64,000 nucleotides of DNA from Branchinecta lynchi (GCA_023053575.1 JAKZAP010000013.1:19005689-19069688), one strand, 5' to 3'; shown: positions 1-12,352, counted from the first letter of the stretch. The notes: generated by a model from the letters alone, not told the origin. A program made the numbers and translations.

Positions 1-2253
1 AGACATCGTGACGGATGAAAACTTGGAACAATATCGTAGATAATCTAGTTGGTATTATAAAGCTATCCGTAACTTTTCAGGATTAAAATACCATAGATGA
101 CACTATTAATTATTATGAAACTACCTCATTGTTTTACATTATCGTTTGTACCCAGTTACATCTTAGTAACAGTTAATCCTTGGTTACAGCGACAGACCAT
201 CGATACAAACTTTCTTACCGTCAGATTCATAGAAATCGAATACAATGTGCACCAATTTGCAAACATTTGTAGCCCCTCGTGAACCGACTCCTACTTACAA
301 GTCCCTCTCCCACGATAGACATTAAGTTCACCGGAAACAAATAATGGGTACACCAGCCAGCAAAGTTGCAAACCCCTCATCTTTGGAGATGATTGTAGCA
401 TAACAGCCGATTATTACTTACAAGCCCCATGCATGTCTTACAACTGGGAACCAAATTGTTGCTGCAAACCCCTCATGGCCGAAGATGATTATACTATTGC
501 TTACAAGTCCCCTACATGTCTCACAACAGGTATCGCCTATTTCTTGTTTCAGTGTGTACCTTACTACTGAAGTTGTTAACCTCTTGAAACTATCAAACTG
601 GTTTATCTCATTAAGGATTTTTGTTCAAAAAATGGATGACATATACTCTGATCAGCTCATCAAAGGCTATCGATTGCCCTAACAACAACAAAAGGATATC
701 GGAAAAAGGGACTAAATTGACTTTGCAGTCAGTTGAACTTTATCCTTTTCAATCGTAGACATCGTGACGGATGAAAACTTAGAACAATATCTCTTATAAT
801 ATAGTTGAGTTGGTATTATAAAGCTATCTGTAACTTTTCACGATTAAAATACCATAGATGACACTATTAATTAGTACGAAACTACCTCATTGTTTTACAT
901 TATCGTTTGTACCCATTGCATAAACAGTTAACCCTAGCTTACAGCGATAGACCATCGATACAAACTTTCTTACCGTCAGATTTAAAGATATCGAATACAG
1001 TGTGCACCGATTTGCAAAAATTTCTAGCCCCTAGTGAACCGATTCATACTTATAAGTCCCTCTCCCCGTGATAGACATCAAGTTCACCGGATAAAAATAA
1101 TGGGTACACCAGCTAGCAAAACTTGCAAAACCCTCATCGCTGAAGATGCTTTTACCATTACAGCCGTATGTTTTATAATTGGGAACCAAATTGTTCTTAC
1201 CGTACCATCGAATAAACCGGAAACAGTAACAGGTACACCAACTAGCAAAAGCTGGAAACCCCTCATTGCCGAAGATGAGTATGAGCTAACAGCTGACTGT
1301 TGCGTAAAAGTCCCCTACATGTCTCATAACTGGTATCGCCTATTTTTGGTTTCAGTGTGTACCTTCTACTGAAGTTGTCAACCCCTTGACACTTTCAAAC
1401 TGGTGTATCTCATGAAGGAATTTTTATACAAATATTATACGAATTTTTGTACAAAAAAATGGATGACATATACTTTGATCAGCTCACCAACTGCTATCGA
1501 TTGCCGTTGAAAAAAAAACTCTACCTGTCTTAGTTCAAAAGTTGACTTTTTTGCCCTAGGCCAACTTTCTAACGTCACCACTTAGAAAGGAGCAAAGGAT
1601 GACAATGAAGAGAACTTTTAAAGTTTAAGAGGCACATTTGATACCATTTCTCTACCGCAAACCCAAGTGGAAGAAACGAATGATAAACTTAGCTGAACTC
1701 GCGAACAGAAATGGATAGAAACAATAGATGGCAGCGCTTTCGGACCCGTGGGAAAAAGCCACTTTTTTGTTTCTGTAGATTTATCTATTTATCACTCAAA
1801 GAAGATATGTTGGCTGTGGTTAACTGCCGCATCTATTTAACACTTAGAGATTTTAGTCCATCTTCGATTTGAAACTGGTGCCTGCCTGCTTGCGTGCTAG
1901 AACGGAGCTTTCCACTCGAAAGCAGAAACATGGTTTGATGAAAGGAGAGGTTGGCTGCACAACTTCAGATAGTCCTCTCTGACATGGGCCATATAACTTC
2001 ACTTCACCTCGCACACCGTAGGCTCTGGCTCGAGGACAAGCAAAAACCATCCCTTTTGGCCCCATGCAAGAGTTCTACAGAGCTTTCCAAAATGTAATCT
2101 CATATTCATCAATCCGGCCTAAGGTCCACACTTTCCGTAAAACCGCTCAGGTTAGAACCTTACCAGTTATTAGGAATAAAATGAAATCTAGGAAAAAAAA
2201 AAAAAAAAAAAAACGAGGACAAAACCAAAGTGTTGCTCTCGCAACACAACTAG

Positions 2254-2340
2254 ACCTACTTTGCCCGGTTAACGTGAAGTGTTGCGGCAACCTTTGTCCG
2301 GCTTCGCCGACTAAAGTATTGCGAGAGCAACACTTATGGT
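2254..2340. repeat. hairpin-ended insertion in long unit 2
   Basis: GTGTTGCTCTCGCAACAC (7-bp stem, TCTC loop, about 2231) faces GTATTGCGAGAGCAACAC (about 2317). The facing pair looks like inverted ends of a small element absent from unit 4, which diverges just after the first hairpin. Confidence 0.5.
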
Positions 2341-2840
2341 TTTTTTTTTCGCTGTCGGTTAAATGCTGAAATTGTCAACTTATCGAAGCTTTTAAAACGG
2401 TATGTTCTAAAAACAATAATCACATGATCAAAAGCTGTTTTTTAGCGTTGTAAAACCAACAACAAAACAATATCGGAAGAAGGGACTAAATTGACTTTGC
2501 GGTCAGTTGAACTTTATCCTTTTCAGTCGTATATATCGTGACGGATGAAAACTGGGAACAATATCTTATATAATCTAGTTGGTATTATAAAGCTATCCGT
2601 AACTTTTCAGGATTAAAATACCATAGACGACACTATTAATTATTACAAAACTACCTTATTGTTTTACATTACCGTATCGTTTGTACCTGTTGCGTAAACA
2701 GTTAATCCTAGGTTATAGCGATAGACCATCGATACAAACTTTCTTACCGTCATATTTACAGAAATCGAATATAACGTGCACCAATTTTCAAAAATGTCTA
2801 GCCCCTCGTGAACCGATTCTTACTTACAAGTCCCTCTCCC

Positions 2841-3172
2841 CAGGGGCGTCACGACTGGGGAGGGGGGGGGGGGGGCGCCCTCCCCCAATGGTGTTCTCCA
2901 GTCGGTAAAAAATAACCGAGTCGGCGCGAAGCGCCGCGATTTTTCGTCTAAACACTTGATTTTTTCAAGAAAACAGTTGTTTTTTCTGAAAATTGGTCGA
3001 TTTTTCGTCGAAATAGTCGGTTTTTCTGAAAATCAGTGGATTTTTTTCAAAAATGTCATTTTTGTTGTTGAAAACAGTCGTTTTTTCTACAGAAATAGTC
3101 GGTAAAAATTACCAGCCAGTCGGTAAACCCCCCCCCCCCCCCCCCCAAACATTTTGGCTAGTAACGCCTCTG
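2841..3172. mobile_element. hAT-type MITE with 8-bp target duplication in array A
   Basis: Ends CAGGGGCGTCAC and GTAACGCCTCTG form a terminal inverted repeat. CCTCTCCC is directly repeated at 2833-2840 and 3173-3180. The other three units of array A show the uninterrupted site (CCTCTCCC followed directly by the GTGAT/CGAT sequence). Inside are long poly-G and poly-C runs near the two ends and T-rich repeats, no ORF. 8-bp duplications and CAGGGGCG-type ends are typical of hAT elements. Confidence 0.85.
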
Positions 3173-5175
3173 CCTCTCCCGTGATTGACATCAAATTCAC
3201 CGGAAACAGATAATGGATACATCAGCTAGCAAAAGTTGCAAACCCCTCATCGCTGAAGATGATTATAGCACAAAAGCCGATTATTACTTACAAGTCCCAT
3301 GCATATCTTACAATTGGGAACAAAATTGTTCTTACCATCGAATACACCTGAAACAAATAACAGGTATACCTACTAGCCAAAGCTACAAACTCCTCATTGC
3401 CGAAGATGATTATGAGCTAACAGTCGACTGTTGCTTACAGTCGACTGTTGCTTACAAGTCCCTTACATGTCTCACAACTGGTATCGCCTACTTTTGTTTT
3501 CAGTGTGTACCTTACTCCTGAAGTTGTCAACCCCTTGAAACTTTCAAACTGGTTTATCTCATGAAGGATTTTTGTTAAAAAAAATGGATGATATATACTT
3601 TGATCAGCTCATCAAGGGTTATCGATTGCCCTAACCACAACAAAAGAATATCGGAAAAAGGGACTAAATTGACTTTTCAGTCAGTTGAACTTTATCCTTT
3701 TCAATCGTAGGCAGCGTGACGGGTGAAAACTTGGAACAATATCCTATACAATCTAGTTGGTATTATAAAGCTATCCGTAACTTTTCAGGATTAAAATACC
3801 ATAGATGACACTATTAATTATTACGAAACTACCTTGTTTTACATTATCGTTTGTACCCGTTGCGTAAACAGTAAATCCTAGGTTGCAGCGATAGACCATC
3901 GATACAAACTTTCGTACCGTCAGATTTATATAAATCGAATACAGTGTGCAACAATTTGCACACGTTTCTAGCCCCTCGTGAACCGATTCTACTTACAAGT
4001 CCCTCTCCCGTGATAGACATCAAGTTCACCGGATAAAAATAATGGGTACACCGGCTAGCAAAAGTTGCAAACCCCTCATCGCTGAAGATTTTTGTAGCAT
4101 AACAGCCGATTATTACTTACAAGTCCCTTGAATGTCTTACAGTTGGGAACCAAATTGATCTTACCATCAAATGACAGGTACACCAACTAGCGAAAGCTGC
4201 AAACCCCTCATTGCCGAAGATGATTATGAGCTAACAGTCGACTGTCGCGTACCCTACATTTCTCACAACTGGTATCGCCTATTTTTGGTTTCAGTGTGTA
4301 CCTTACTACTGAAGTTGTCAACTCCTTGAAACTTTCAAACTGGTGTATCTCATGAAGGAATTTTTGTACCAAAAAATGGATGACAAATAGTTTGATCAGC
4401 TCATCAGCGGGTATCGATTGCCGTCGAAAAAAAAAATTCTACCTGTCTTTAGTTCAAAAGTTGACTTTTTTGCCGTAGGCCAACTTTATAACGTCACCAC
4501 TTAGAAAGGAGCAAAGGATAAGCTCTAGTTTCTTTAGCAATGAGAGAACTTCTAAAGTTTAAGAGGTACATCTGATACCATTTCTCTACCGCAAACCCAA
4601 GTGCAAAAAAACGAATGATAAACTCGGCTGAAATCGCGTACACAAATGGATAGAAACAATAGATGGCAGCACTTTCGGACCCGTGGGAAAAAGCCACTTT
4701 TTGGTTTCTGTAGATTTTTCTATTTATCACTCAAAGAAGATATGTTGGCTTTGGGGTCGCGTAACTGCCGCATATATTTAACACTTGTAGATTTTAGTCC
4801 ATCTTCAATTTGAAACTGGTGCCTGCCTGTTTGCGTGCTAGAACGGAGCTATCCACTGGAAAGCAGAAACATGGTTTGATGAAACGAAAGGTTGACTGCA
4901 CAACTTCAGATAGTCCTCTCTGACGTAGGCTATATAACTCCACTTCACTTCGCATACCGTAGGCTCTGGCTCGAGGACAAGCAAAATCCTTCCTTTCTGG
5001 CCCCAGGCAAGAGTTCTACGGAGCTTTCCAAATGTAATGTCATATACATCGATCCGGCCTAAGGTCCACACTTTCCGTAAAAACCGCACAGGTTAGACCC
5101 TTACCAATTACCAGTAATAAAATGAAATCGGCGGCATAAAAAAAAAAAAAAAAAAAAACGAGGACAAAACCAAAG

Positions 5176-5462
5176 TGTTGCTCTCGCAACACACTAAGTT
5201 TATGTCTAGAACTAGATGCTTTGCAGAAAACGTCTTTTTATCTACTGTCATCTCTGCCCCACCGCACAAACTACACACGCTGTTGCGCTGTACTCAAGGG
5301 ATTATTTCCCTTACTCAGAAACATTCGTTCTATAGGCTTTCCTTGCTAGGCTACCATCTGTAGGCTATTCTGTCTTTTTTTCTGGGTAAGCTTAGTATTA
5401 AATTTCTAGCGGTGCATTTTCTCTCCCATATACTACGCTCTCTCATTTTCACTTTTCTGTCA
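5176..5462. other. unassigned spacer
   Basis: Between array A and the first family C end. No gene, inverted repeat or repeat shared with the rest of the window recognised. Confidence 0.5.
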
Positions 5463-5600
5463 CAACAAGACCAAAGGTTTCGATGGGATCCCAAAAACTG
5501 AACACTTATTCGACTTCTTCATCTAGACAATCGGGTCTTGTAGATTTCCGGTCGTCGCCAGACCCATTTAAAGTTTAATCGAAAAGGACTGAGATAGGTC
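5463..5600 (+). mobile_element. family C end fragment
   Basis: Begins AACAAGACCAAAGGTTTCGA, TGGGATCCCAAAA, the same end seen in complete copies elsewhere, followed by the CGGGTCTTGTAGATTTCCGG-type subterminal block. The copy is interrupted after about 5600; interior pieces resume at 7080-7740 and the other end at 9120-9425. Confidence 0.7.
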
Positions 5601-5869
5601 TACCTAGGTACCCATCACTTATTCACTTAAAAGAGGCTTGAAGACCCGATGAAAATGTGTTACTTGTTGCTCCGCTATTCGCGAATAATCGATTTTGAAA
5701 TAGTGGAATTTCCCTGCCGGATATGTGGTACCTGTATCCGATTGTACCTGTATTTTTTGCTTGACAAAAAGATTTACAAAAAATAAATTTTGTCTACGAA
5801 AAATAGGTGCTCACACAGCGAGCTACCTTTCGCAAGATGATCAGTAGCAACTGACGAGGGGTGACTCAC

Positions 5870-6830
5870 TCCCCAAACCCGTGTTCACCGGGTGCCGCTG
5901 CCCGGAGGTGCCGAAGGTGTCGGGAGGTGCCGGAAGGTGGAAGTTCTAGCTGTCTAGCGTCAAAAGAAAGTACTATAACCGATGAACTTGCTTGCGTTCT
6001 GATTGAGCTATATAGATTGTTGAAAATGGGGTATCCAGATATGTTGAATGTAAATAAAACAACCGCGCTGATCCGCTCTGGAGCGCGTCAATAGAACCAA
6101 TCAGCTTTGACTTCTATATTTCCTCTTTAGGAACTTACCGGCGATCTAGCTATTTGTAGAGGAACGAAACATGATGTGGCGCGAATCCGCTCGCTTGCAT
6201 CGGGAGTCGGTCGTATTTTACTCGGCTCAGCATGTTTGATTGACCGAGTTCGCTAGACAGTTCCGTCTCATTGTTTGTTCTTGATGGTATGTCTCAGTTT
6301 TTCTCAATCTCTCAATCCCTACAAGAAAATCATTGACAAGAACTTTCGGCTTTTACAGCAGTTTTTCCTTTTCAAAATACACAGTAAAGATATTGCTTTT
6401 CTACACATAAAATAGATTGAGCATTCGCTCTTGAGCTCCTAGTCGCTGTAGGCTAGTTCCGTTTCAAGTTTTTGTAATCACTGTATCTCTTCTCTTGATG
6501 AAAAAAGTTTTTTTTTTTACACATTTGTATTTAATGCACTTTTATTAAACTTTGTGATTTTTAAACACCGACTATTAAATTGGATGGTACCTTCCGGCAC
6601 CTCCCGGCACCTTGCGACACCTTCCAGCACCTCCCGGCACCTTCCACTTTTGTCAGTTTTTAACCTGTCTAGGATGAAATGGCGCTCTCTAGCGTCAAAA
6701 GTAAGTACTATAACCGATGAACCTTCCGGTAGACAGGTTAAAAACTGACAAAAGTGGAAGGTGTCGGGAGGGTGCCGGGAATGAGTGTACACCGGGTGCC
6801 GGAGACTGAGTAACTCCTCAGCAACTGAAA
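5870..6830. repeat. family G: GGTGCCGGA minisatellite with long inverted repeat
   Basis: GGTGCCGGAAGGTG-type short repeats occur at 5885-5945, inverted at 6588-6650 and again at 6755-6800. A perfect 32-bp inverted repeat lies at 6640-6671 and 6730-6761, with a spacer containing CTAGCGTCAAAAG, also present beside the 5.9-kb copy. Both copies start at ACCGGGTGCCG-type ends. The sequence between 5965 and 6580 shows nothing recognisable. Confidence 0.7.
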
Positions 6831-7079
6831 AGCCGCGTTTTGATTGAGATTCAAGTTTGCCGTTTCATACTAGAATTTTCCGTTGTGAGGACGACCGTAG
6901 GTATTCTGGACGTTATTCTAGAGCAAATAGTGCAAAATTCAAAAATCCCTTTACAGAATCCAAATAAGGCAGTGTAATCAGGCGACAAAAATAAGCTGGC
7001 TTTTCAGTTAAACTTATATTACTACTTATCCATAATCCACCGCTTGGAAATTTGAAAAATTACGGCCAGCTAATCAGAT

Positions 7080-7740
7080 AAGAAAACCAAACTCAGATAT
7101 GGATTCAGCATGCATGTTTACCCCTATAACTCGTATCTAATCGACTTTAGAGAAGTCTTTTACGCATATATTATAAGCATGTCTAGGAAGTGCCAAAAAA
7201 CCGCCAAAAAAGTATCTGCTGACTTTTTTGTTTGTCGTTATGATTTGGAAAACTCAGCAGATGCTTTTTTGGCGGTTTCTCGGCTCTTCCTGGCAACGTC
7301 TTTTCCTTCGACAAAATTCCTCGTTTAACCTGTACCGAGCCTGTAGCTATTCCGGGCGAACTACGTGCAAGCAAAAGAGCTGGGTGCCGGGCGAACCAAG
7401 AACCTTCCGATCCAAATTTCCGGGTTTTGGTAATTTCGGCATAATTAGCCTACGTGTCTGACGAGAAAATACAGTTTAGAGACGGATCCATCGAGAGTTG
7501 TTACCCTCTATACGATCCTCTATTCCAACTGAGAATGAACTTTTGTTTTTACCAAATTTCCAGTTTGGCCGGATTCCGGGTAAACTTGTCCAGCGAGAAA
7601 ATTAGTTTCAGATCTGGATTAAGCATGTCTCCTCACCGTATATCGACTATCCTATTGGGTTTTACAACTTCCTTTGCAGATTTCCGGTTTAGGCCGAGTT
7701 ACAGCGAACTACTTGTCCGGCAAGAAATAAAGTTCAAAAA
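7080..7740 (+). mobile_element. family C interior, degenerate monomers
   Basis: Blocks of TTTCCGG...GCCGG-TTCCGGG...CTTGTCCGGCGAGAAAAT...AGCATGTCTCC recur, as in complete family C copies, but diverged. Interrupted at 7190-7290 by an inverted repeat (GTGCCAAAAAACCGCC facing TTTTTTGGCGGTTT). Confidence 0.65.
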
Positions 7741-7744
7741 CAAA

Positions 7745-9092
7745 TGTGGGGGGGATAGGACAAGGGGGAGATGGGACATGGTACCCCTGTGAAGAAAACT
7801 TTGTTGAAAAATTCCGCCTGAATGACGGACGATGCGTCATCTACCAGTAAGGATACACGTGTTTTCCCGAAGAAATCCACAAATATTTTTATCAGAGGTT
7901 TTAGGTGAGACATTTCGTATGGGTGTTTGAGTAAGAAAGAGGTTCCGGTTTTTGTGAAATATCTTTTCACCAATTCATTGGAAGGTAATGAATGTATTTT
8001 TGTCTGAAGCAGTTTTTTCTTGGCTACAAAACAGTGCTCAGTGGTTTACCTATATTGACATCTAGTGATACAAAAGTGAATCTTTCTGGAAAGTTGTCCG
8101 CCTGGGTACTGGGGAACATGTGTTCCTGGGTACCCTGGGACACCTTTTGTCCATTAGTTGCGTTTTTGATCCGAATTCTCCGTTCTGAATTCTCGCTTCT
8201 GAATTCTCGTACAAATTACCGGTTTTGCTCCTCTGATTTCTCCATTCTCGCTTTTGACGAAAACACTAATTTTGCAGCTCGTCCGCAACCCGGTATCCGT
8301 GTATATGCATATTGAACACCCGAACTCTGTCGACCAATCAGGGAGGAGAACAGAGAGAGGAGAATCGACAATTCACCATCGGAGCAAATTCTCGATTCTG
8401 CAGAATCGCGAGGCTTTCCCCGGTCTCGATTCTGACAAAAACGCAAAAAAAGGAGAATTCACTTCATCTGAATAGTCCAAAAACGCGAAATAGGAGAACT
8501 CGGAGGAGTATCGCGAGGAGAATTCGGATCAAAAACGCAACTATTTTGTCCCAGGGTACCTTCAAGGGAATTGTGCAAACTTCCGGAAACAGAAACTCCC
8601 TAGTTGGAAATTCATATTTCCAGAGTCATAGGACGAAGCCTTCGTGACAATAGAAGAAATCACCTTAAGTCTACCAAGACCAAAACCTAGTGGGGCCGTA
8701 GATCGTCATGTGAAAGTCCTGACTTTCGATGTCGACATTTTGCTATACCTTGTTGGATAAATAGTGCTACAGGCTGTTTTCATTTTTTTTGTAAAGTTGA
8801 CAACCGGTTTGTTAAAAACGAAATTTAGCCAAAAAGAGCACTTCGTTCCAAGTACCCTTAAGCATGTCCAAGAGTACCAGGGGGTCAGGGTACTCTGGCA
8901 CAGAAGCGGAGGGTTAGGAAAATCGTCAGTACCAAAAAGGCTAATCAAGTAAATAATCTGTAAAAATTCTGGAAGAAAGCTCAATCAATTCCACTTAATT
9001 GAGTACCAAAATCAATCAATTTGGCCAAAGTGTTCCACGGATATCTGACATGCACTTGAACATGTCCCAATACCCACATCTCCCCGACTCCT
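7745..9092. mobile_element. large imperfect inverted-repeat element containing a nested MITE
   Basis: GGGGGAGATGGGACATGGTA at the left faces CATGTCCCAATACCCACATC-TCCCC at the right, and GTACCCTGGGACA (8131) faces TGTCCCAGGGTAC (8548) around the nested element 8156-8542. No ORF. The outer limits are approximate. Confidence 0.5.
8156..8542. mobile_element. MITE H1, AGTTGCGTTTTTG ends, ATT duplication
   Basis: Terminal inverted repeat AGTTGCGTTTTTGATCCGAA facing TTCGGATCAAAAACGCAACT, flanked by ATT on both sides (8153-8155, 8543-8545). Interior rich in GAATTCTC/GAGAATTC motifs in both orientations. A second copy, H2, is at 38376-38948. Confidence 0.88.
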
Positions 9093-9119
9093 ACATTGAA
9101 CCTCTAATCAACTCCAGAT

Positions 9120-9425
9120 AGAACTTATACTTTTTGCAAATTTTCCGGTTTTGGGCGTATTCCGGATGAACTAATTGTCCGGCGAGAAAATAAATGTCAC
9201 ATTCGGAGTGAAATATCGATTTCCCGAAACATAGAGATACAGATCCCATCTACGAACTTGAACTGTACTTTGACCCAAAGAATCCTCATACCAAGTTTGA
9301 ACACAATATCTCAATCCCTTCGATAGTTATCGTGGTAACAGAAGGACGGACAGACAGACTTGACAGACTGACGGAGAAACTTAACGAAGTCGTAGGTATC
9401 CCGTCACTAACGTTATGCTACTATA
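9120..9425 (+). mobile_element. family C end with GGAC microsatellite
   Basis: Contains one degenerate monomer, then the block ending in GACGGACAGACAGAC and GTCGTAGGTATCCC, as in the distal ends of complete family C copies. Probably the other end of the copy that starts at 5463. Confidence 0.65.
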
Positions 9426-9835
9426 GCTGTCCAAGCTTATTGTGTAATACGCCTTAAGTAGTTCTCTTGTGGTGGACCACGGACAACCCATTGATTACCA
9501 CTGATTAGAAGACTGGAACCCACCTTGAGTAAGGTTGTTTCCCTCTTCATTTGCCAAGTTGTTCAGACATAGGTTATGTTAATTTTTGTATAGGCTAATA
9601 TGTGTACGTAATTTCTTTTTCTTTATAGTTGGAGGGCGAGTATCTACAAACTCATTTGGCCGAATCTGTTGCTGTATGTCTTATGTTGGTATGCGCTCAA
9701 AGGCTTATACTTGCTTGTACCCGACAATGACTTTAGATAGTAAGTAACCTTTTCCTCCGTACCAAAAAAGAGGTTCGTTCAGTTCGTTTAATAGTGCTAA
9801 ACGGACAGCGATGTTTCCGTCCTTTTTCGTAAGGG
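9426..9835. other. unassigned spacer
   Basis: No gene or repeat recognised. A short stretch near 9826 (AAGGGTCCTCTTCA) resembles a dispersed fragment seen at 14265, 41100 and 47460. Confidence 0.4.
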
Positions 9836-9839
9836 TCCT

Positions 9840-10257
9840 CTTCAAGCCTGCAGTAACACTTGCCACTTGGTGAAAGAAGAAAGTATTTGGGCAGTGTTAG
9901 GGAGAAATCTGGTCCTTACTTTTGTCCAATGTGCGGTGAGGGAGATGAGGATCTAATTCATTTTATGTCTGGTTGTGATGAAATTGAGGATCTGAGGGAG
10001 GAAATTTTTAAGGGAGGGATTCATGGGAGGAAGTGGTTGGTAAATATTATGCGGAGTAGGGATTTTCTTAGTATAAGAAACCTGGCGAGGTTCCTCAGAG
10101 TGGCCAGTCGGCACAGGGAAAAGTGTTTGAGTGGGGTTTAGTGTAGTAGTGTGACCGTTTATTTTGTATTTACATGTTGTTATTTATGTGTGTTTGTTAT
10201 GGCCTTTGGGCTCTGAAGACAAATAAATATCATATCATATCATATCATATCATCTGT
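9840..10257 (+). mobile_element. 5'-truncated LINE 3' end
   Basis: About 94 codons end in a zinc-knuckle-like C-terminus, CPMCGEGDEDLIHFMSGCDE (C-x2-C...H...C), typical of the end of non-LTR retrotransposon ORF2 proteins, with stop at 10139-10141. A short 3' UTR is followed by AATAAAT and an (ATCAT)n tail. The reverse transcriptase part is missing, consistent with the 5' truncation usual for LINEs. Confidence 0.75.
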
Positions 10258-10463
10258 GCCGAAATATCGCTAGAGCTTATCCTTTTAGCTCCATCAAACA
10301 TGATTAGCAAATAGGATTAGCTTGGACTGAAGGAATGCATGATAAAACATTTTTGTCATGCAAGTTTGTTTGCCGCCCTGTCAGATTGTAGCTTGAGAAA
10401 TTCGGGAGATCATCGTTGGTAAGAGCATTAAGATAAGGATGAAAAGTTGCAGATCATATCTTG

Positions 10464-10891
10464 TTATGCACAGTGTTATTTTCGAATACCCTCGTAGTAT
10501 CTTTTCTGTTCTTCCTCGGTGACGCCAACGGTCTTATCAACTTTTTTTTTTTTTTTTTTTTCTTAACTTAAACACATGACCGGCCTATCTATTTAGCGTC
10601 ACCTACACTTTCCTCTATCTCTACGTTTATTTTTAATTTCTTAATCTTTTTTTTTCCTTCAATTCTTTCTAATCTTTACACTTCCATCCTATCTTTATTT
10701 ATAAAATTAAATTAACAAAACTATATTCAATAACAATATTTACTCTTTCCACTATCTATAGATTTCAATCATATTATACGATTTTAACGTGATTATCTTT
10801 CCACCATTATTATTCTCATCATTCAAACTATTTCTATTACAAAATTCAACCTCAGAAAAAAAAAAAAAAAAAAAATTATGCACGGTGTTAT
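10464..10891 (+). mobile_element. retroposed insertion with poly-A and 16-bp flanking repeats
   Basis: TTATGCACAGTGTTAT (10464-10479) and TTATGCACGGTGTTAT (10876-10891) flank a segment that ends in about 20 A residues directly against the right repeat. This is the signature of LINE-mediated retroposition. The body is T-rich with a long internal T run at about 10542-10561 and no ORF, so the parent transcript is unknown. Confidence 0.7.
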
Positions 10892-11152
10892 AGAAGGAAT
10901 AATATTCAGTCTAGTTATTCACTTCTCATGGAGCATTTCCGTCATCAAACTAGGATTTCTGCAGAATTTTCAAATGCGAGCACAAATTACAATTTCGAGT
11001 TTCCTCGCCAGTACCGACATCCAACCGTACAAAATTAAAAAAGAAATGACTCCTCTCAGCGCTATTGAGTAAGAATTGTAAACCCCAAGAGTGCTCACAG
11101 TCGTAAGATTTACGAGTGAAAATCAAATTTCTTGCGGGTCGGGAGCCGATCA

Positions 11153-11802
11153 TGGTTGCTACGCAAGTCAAAAATTAATCACCTTTTCTTTTCGAAAATC
11201 ACCCGAAGAACACCAAAAGAATATTTAGCGGCGAATCTGGTACATTTTTTGATAGTTTGGTGATTTTTTTCGAAAATTTGGTGATTTTCACAGCATTTTC
11301 TATGTGATATTCACTAAAATTTAGTAATTTGGTGACTTTCACAGCAATTTCTATGTGAAATTCACCAAAATTTAGTAATTTGGTGATTTCACAGCATTTT
11401 GGATGTAAAAATAAAACAAATCTGGTAATCTGGTGATTTGTTTTTACAGTTAAGGTCGGGCTTCAGTACCCAGAATTTTCGGAATCTGGGCTTCCAGATT
11501 ATGGGTTGACGTCTTGTATAAGGTGCATCTGGGATATGACGCCTGTCCAAAAGTAAGCCTATACCAAAATAAACCAGAAAAAGGGGCTTTTAGACTTCCA
11601 GATTTCCGGAATTTTTAAGTGTCGCAGAAGAAATTCTAAAAAAAAATCGGCAAATCTGGAAACACAGATTCCGGAAGTGACGCCTGAACTTTAATGCCAC
11701 CTGCAAACGTTTTGATTTGTAATGAAATATATCAGTTGGATATAAGTTGGACACCAAAAAATACCAAACAGAAAAAAAATCACCAACCGTGGCAACCCTG
11801 GA
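11153..11802. mobile_element. MITE-like element with 51-bp internal tandem repeat
   Basis: GGTTGCTACG at the left faces CGTGGCAACC at the right. Inside, a unit with GGTGATTTTCACAGCATTTT and CTATGTGA repeats at 11280, 11331 and 11382, i.e. every 51 bases, and each unit also holds the inverted ATTCACCAAAATT. No ORF. Confidence 0.6.
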
Positions 11803-11895
11803 ACCGCTAGGCTACTGGCGTATTGAGTCAAGGAAATCGTATATCCCAACGCGGTGGTTGCTCCGAAACATACCTTGACGGACCTGTCGTGCCTA

Positions 11896-12313
11896 TAAAG
11901 CCGCTTTCAAATTGACGCGTTGTTGCGACACGTTGCGTATGCGTTTATCGTGCGTAGCGCACAGGTTGCGTACCGTATCTTTCGCACCTATGCGAGAAGA
12001 TTTCACGCTGGATGGGTATTTACGTGTTCCTTCCAGAGTTTCTTCTGCTGAATTTTCGTTTCTTTCATCATTCCTAAGTTTTTCTTCATCATTAGCAGGT
12101 TTTCTCCAGTTTTTTTAATAAACTTCTTTTTTTGACAAAAAAACCGGATGCGTACGCGGTACGCGTCGATGCAACGCAAGAATAGAACTTGGTTCTGTTC
12201 TTGCGTTGCGTCCATTTGTCTGCGTCTGCTCTGCGTTGCGTCCCCGCAAGTACGACGCAGAGGTGGCATAGCTCAGTGTCAAGGCTCAACGCGTCAATGT
12301 GTAAGCAGCTTTA
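11896..12313. mobile_element. MITE with TAAAGCYGCTT...GACGCGTTG ends
   Basis: The left end TAAAGCCGCTTTCAAATTGA-CGCGTTG faces the right end CAACGCGTCAATGTGTAAGC-AGCTTTA (about 27 bases, few mismatches). Subterminal GTTGCG and CGCAAC motifs recur inside. Resembles PIF/Harbinger-type MITEs; the flanking bases do not settle the duplication. Confidence 0.7.
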
Positions 12314-12352
12314 TGTCAGTGCCATCTACTTCCGTAATTGCATTCATTAAAT

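Larger units (their letters stand above)
1..5175. repeat. tandem array A: four units alternating short and long
   Basis: The landmark CATCGTGACGGATGAAAAC (or a close variant) recurs at about 3, 759, 2532 and 3712. Units 1 and 3 are short (about 760 and 840 bases without the hAT insertion) and units 2 and 4 are long, sharing an extra 3' part (about 1500-2250 and 4430-5175) that ends in poly-A and then CAAAGTGTTGCTCTCGCAAC. Each unit holds a smaller internal repeat (GGTACACC..CTAGCAAAAG..TGC..CCCCTCAT..GAAGATG) in two diverged copies. Array may extend left of the window. No conserved coding frame. Confidence 0.85.

Noticed and set aside
1034..3521. Open frames in array A with repeated peptide GTPASKSCKPLIAED
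   Set aside because: The peptide repeat follows from a DNA repeat; units 1 and 4 break the frame by indels or stops, so no conserved protein.
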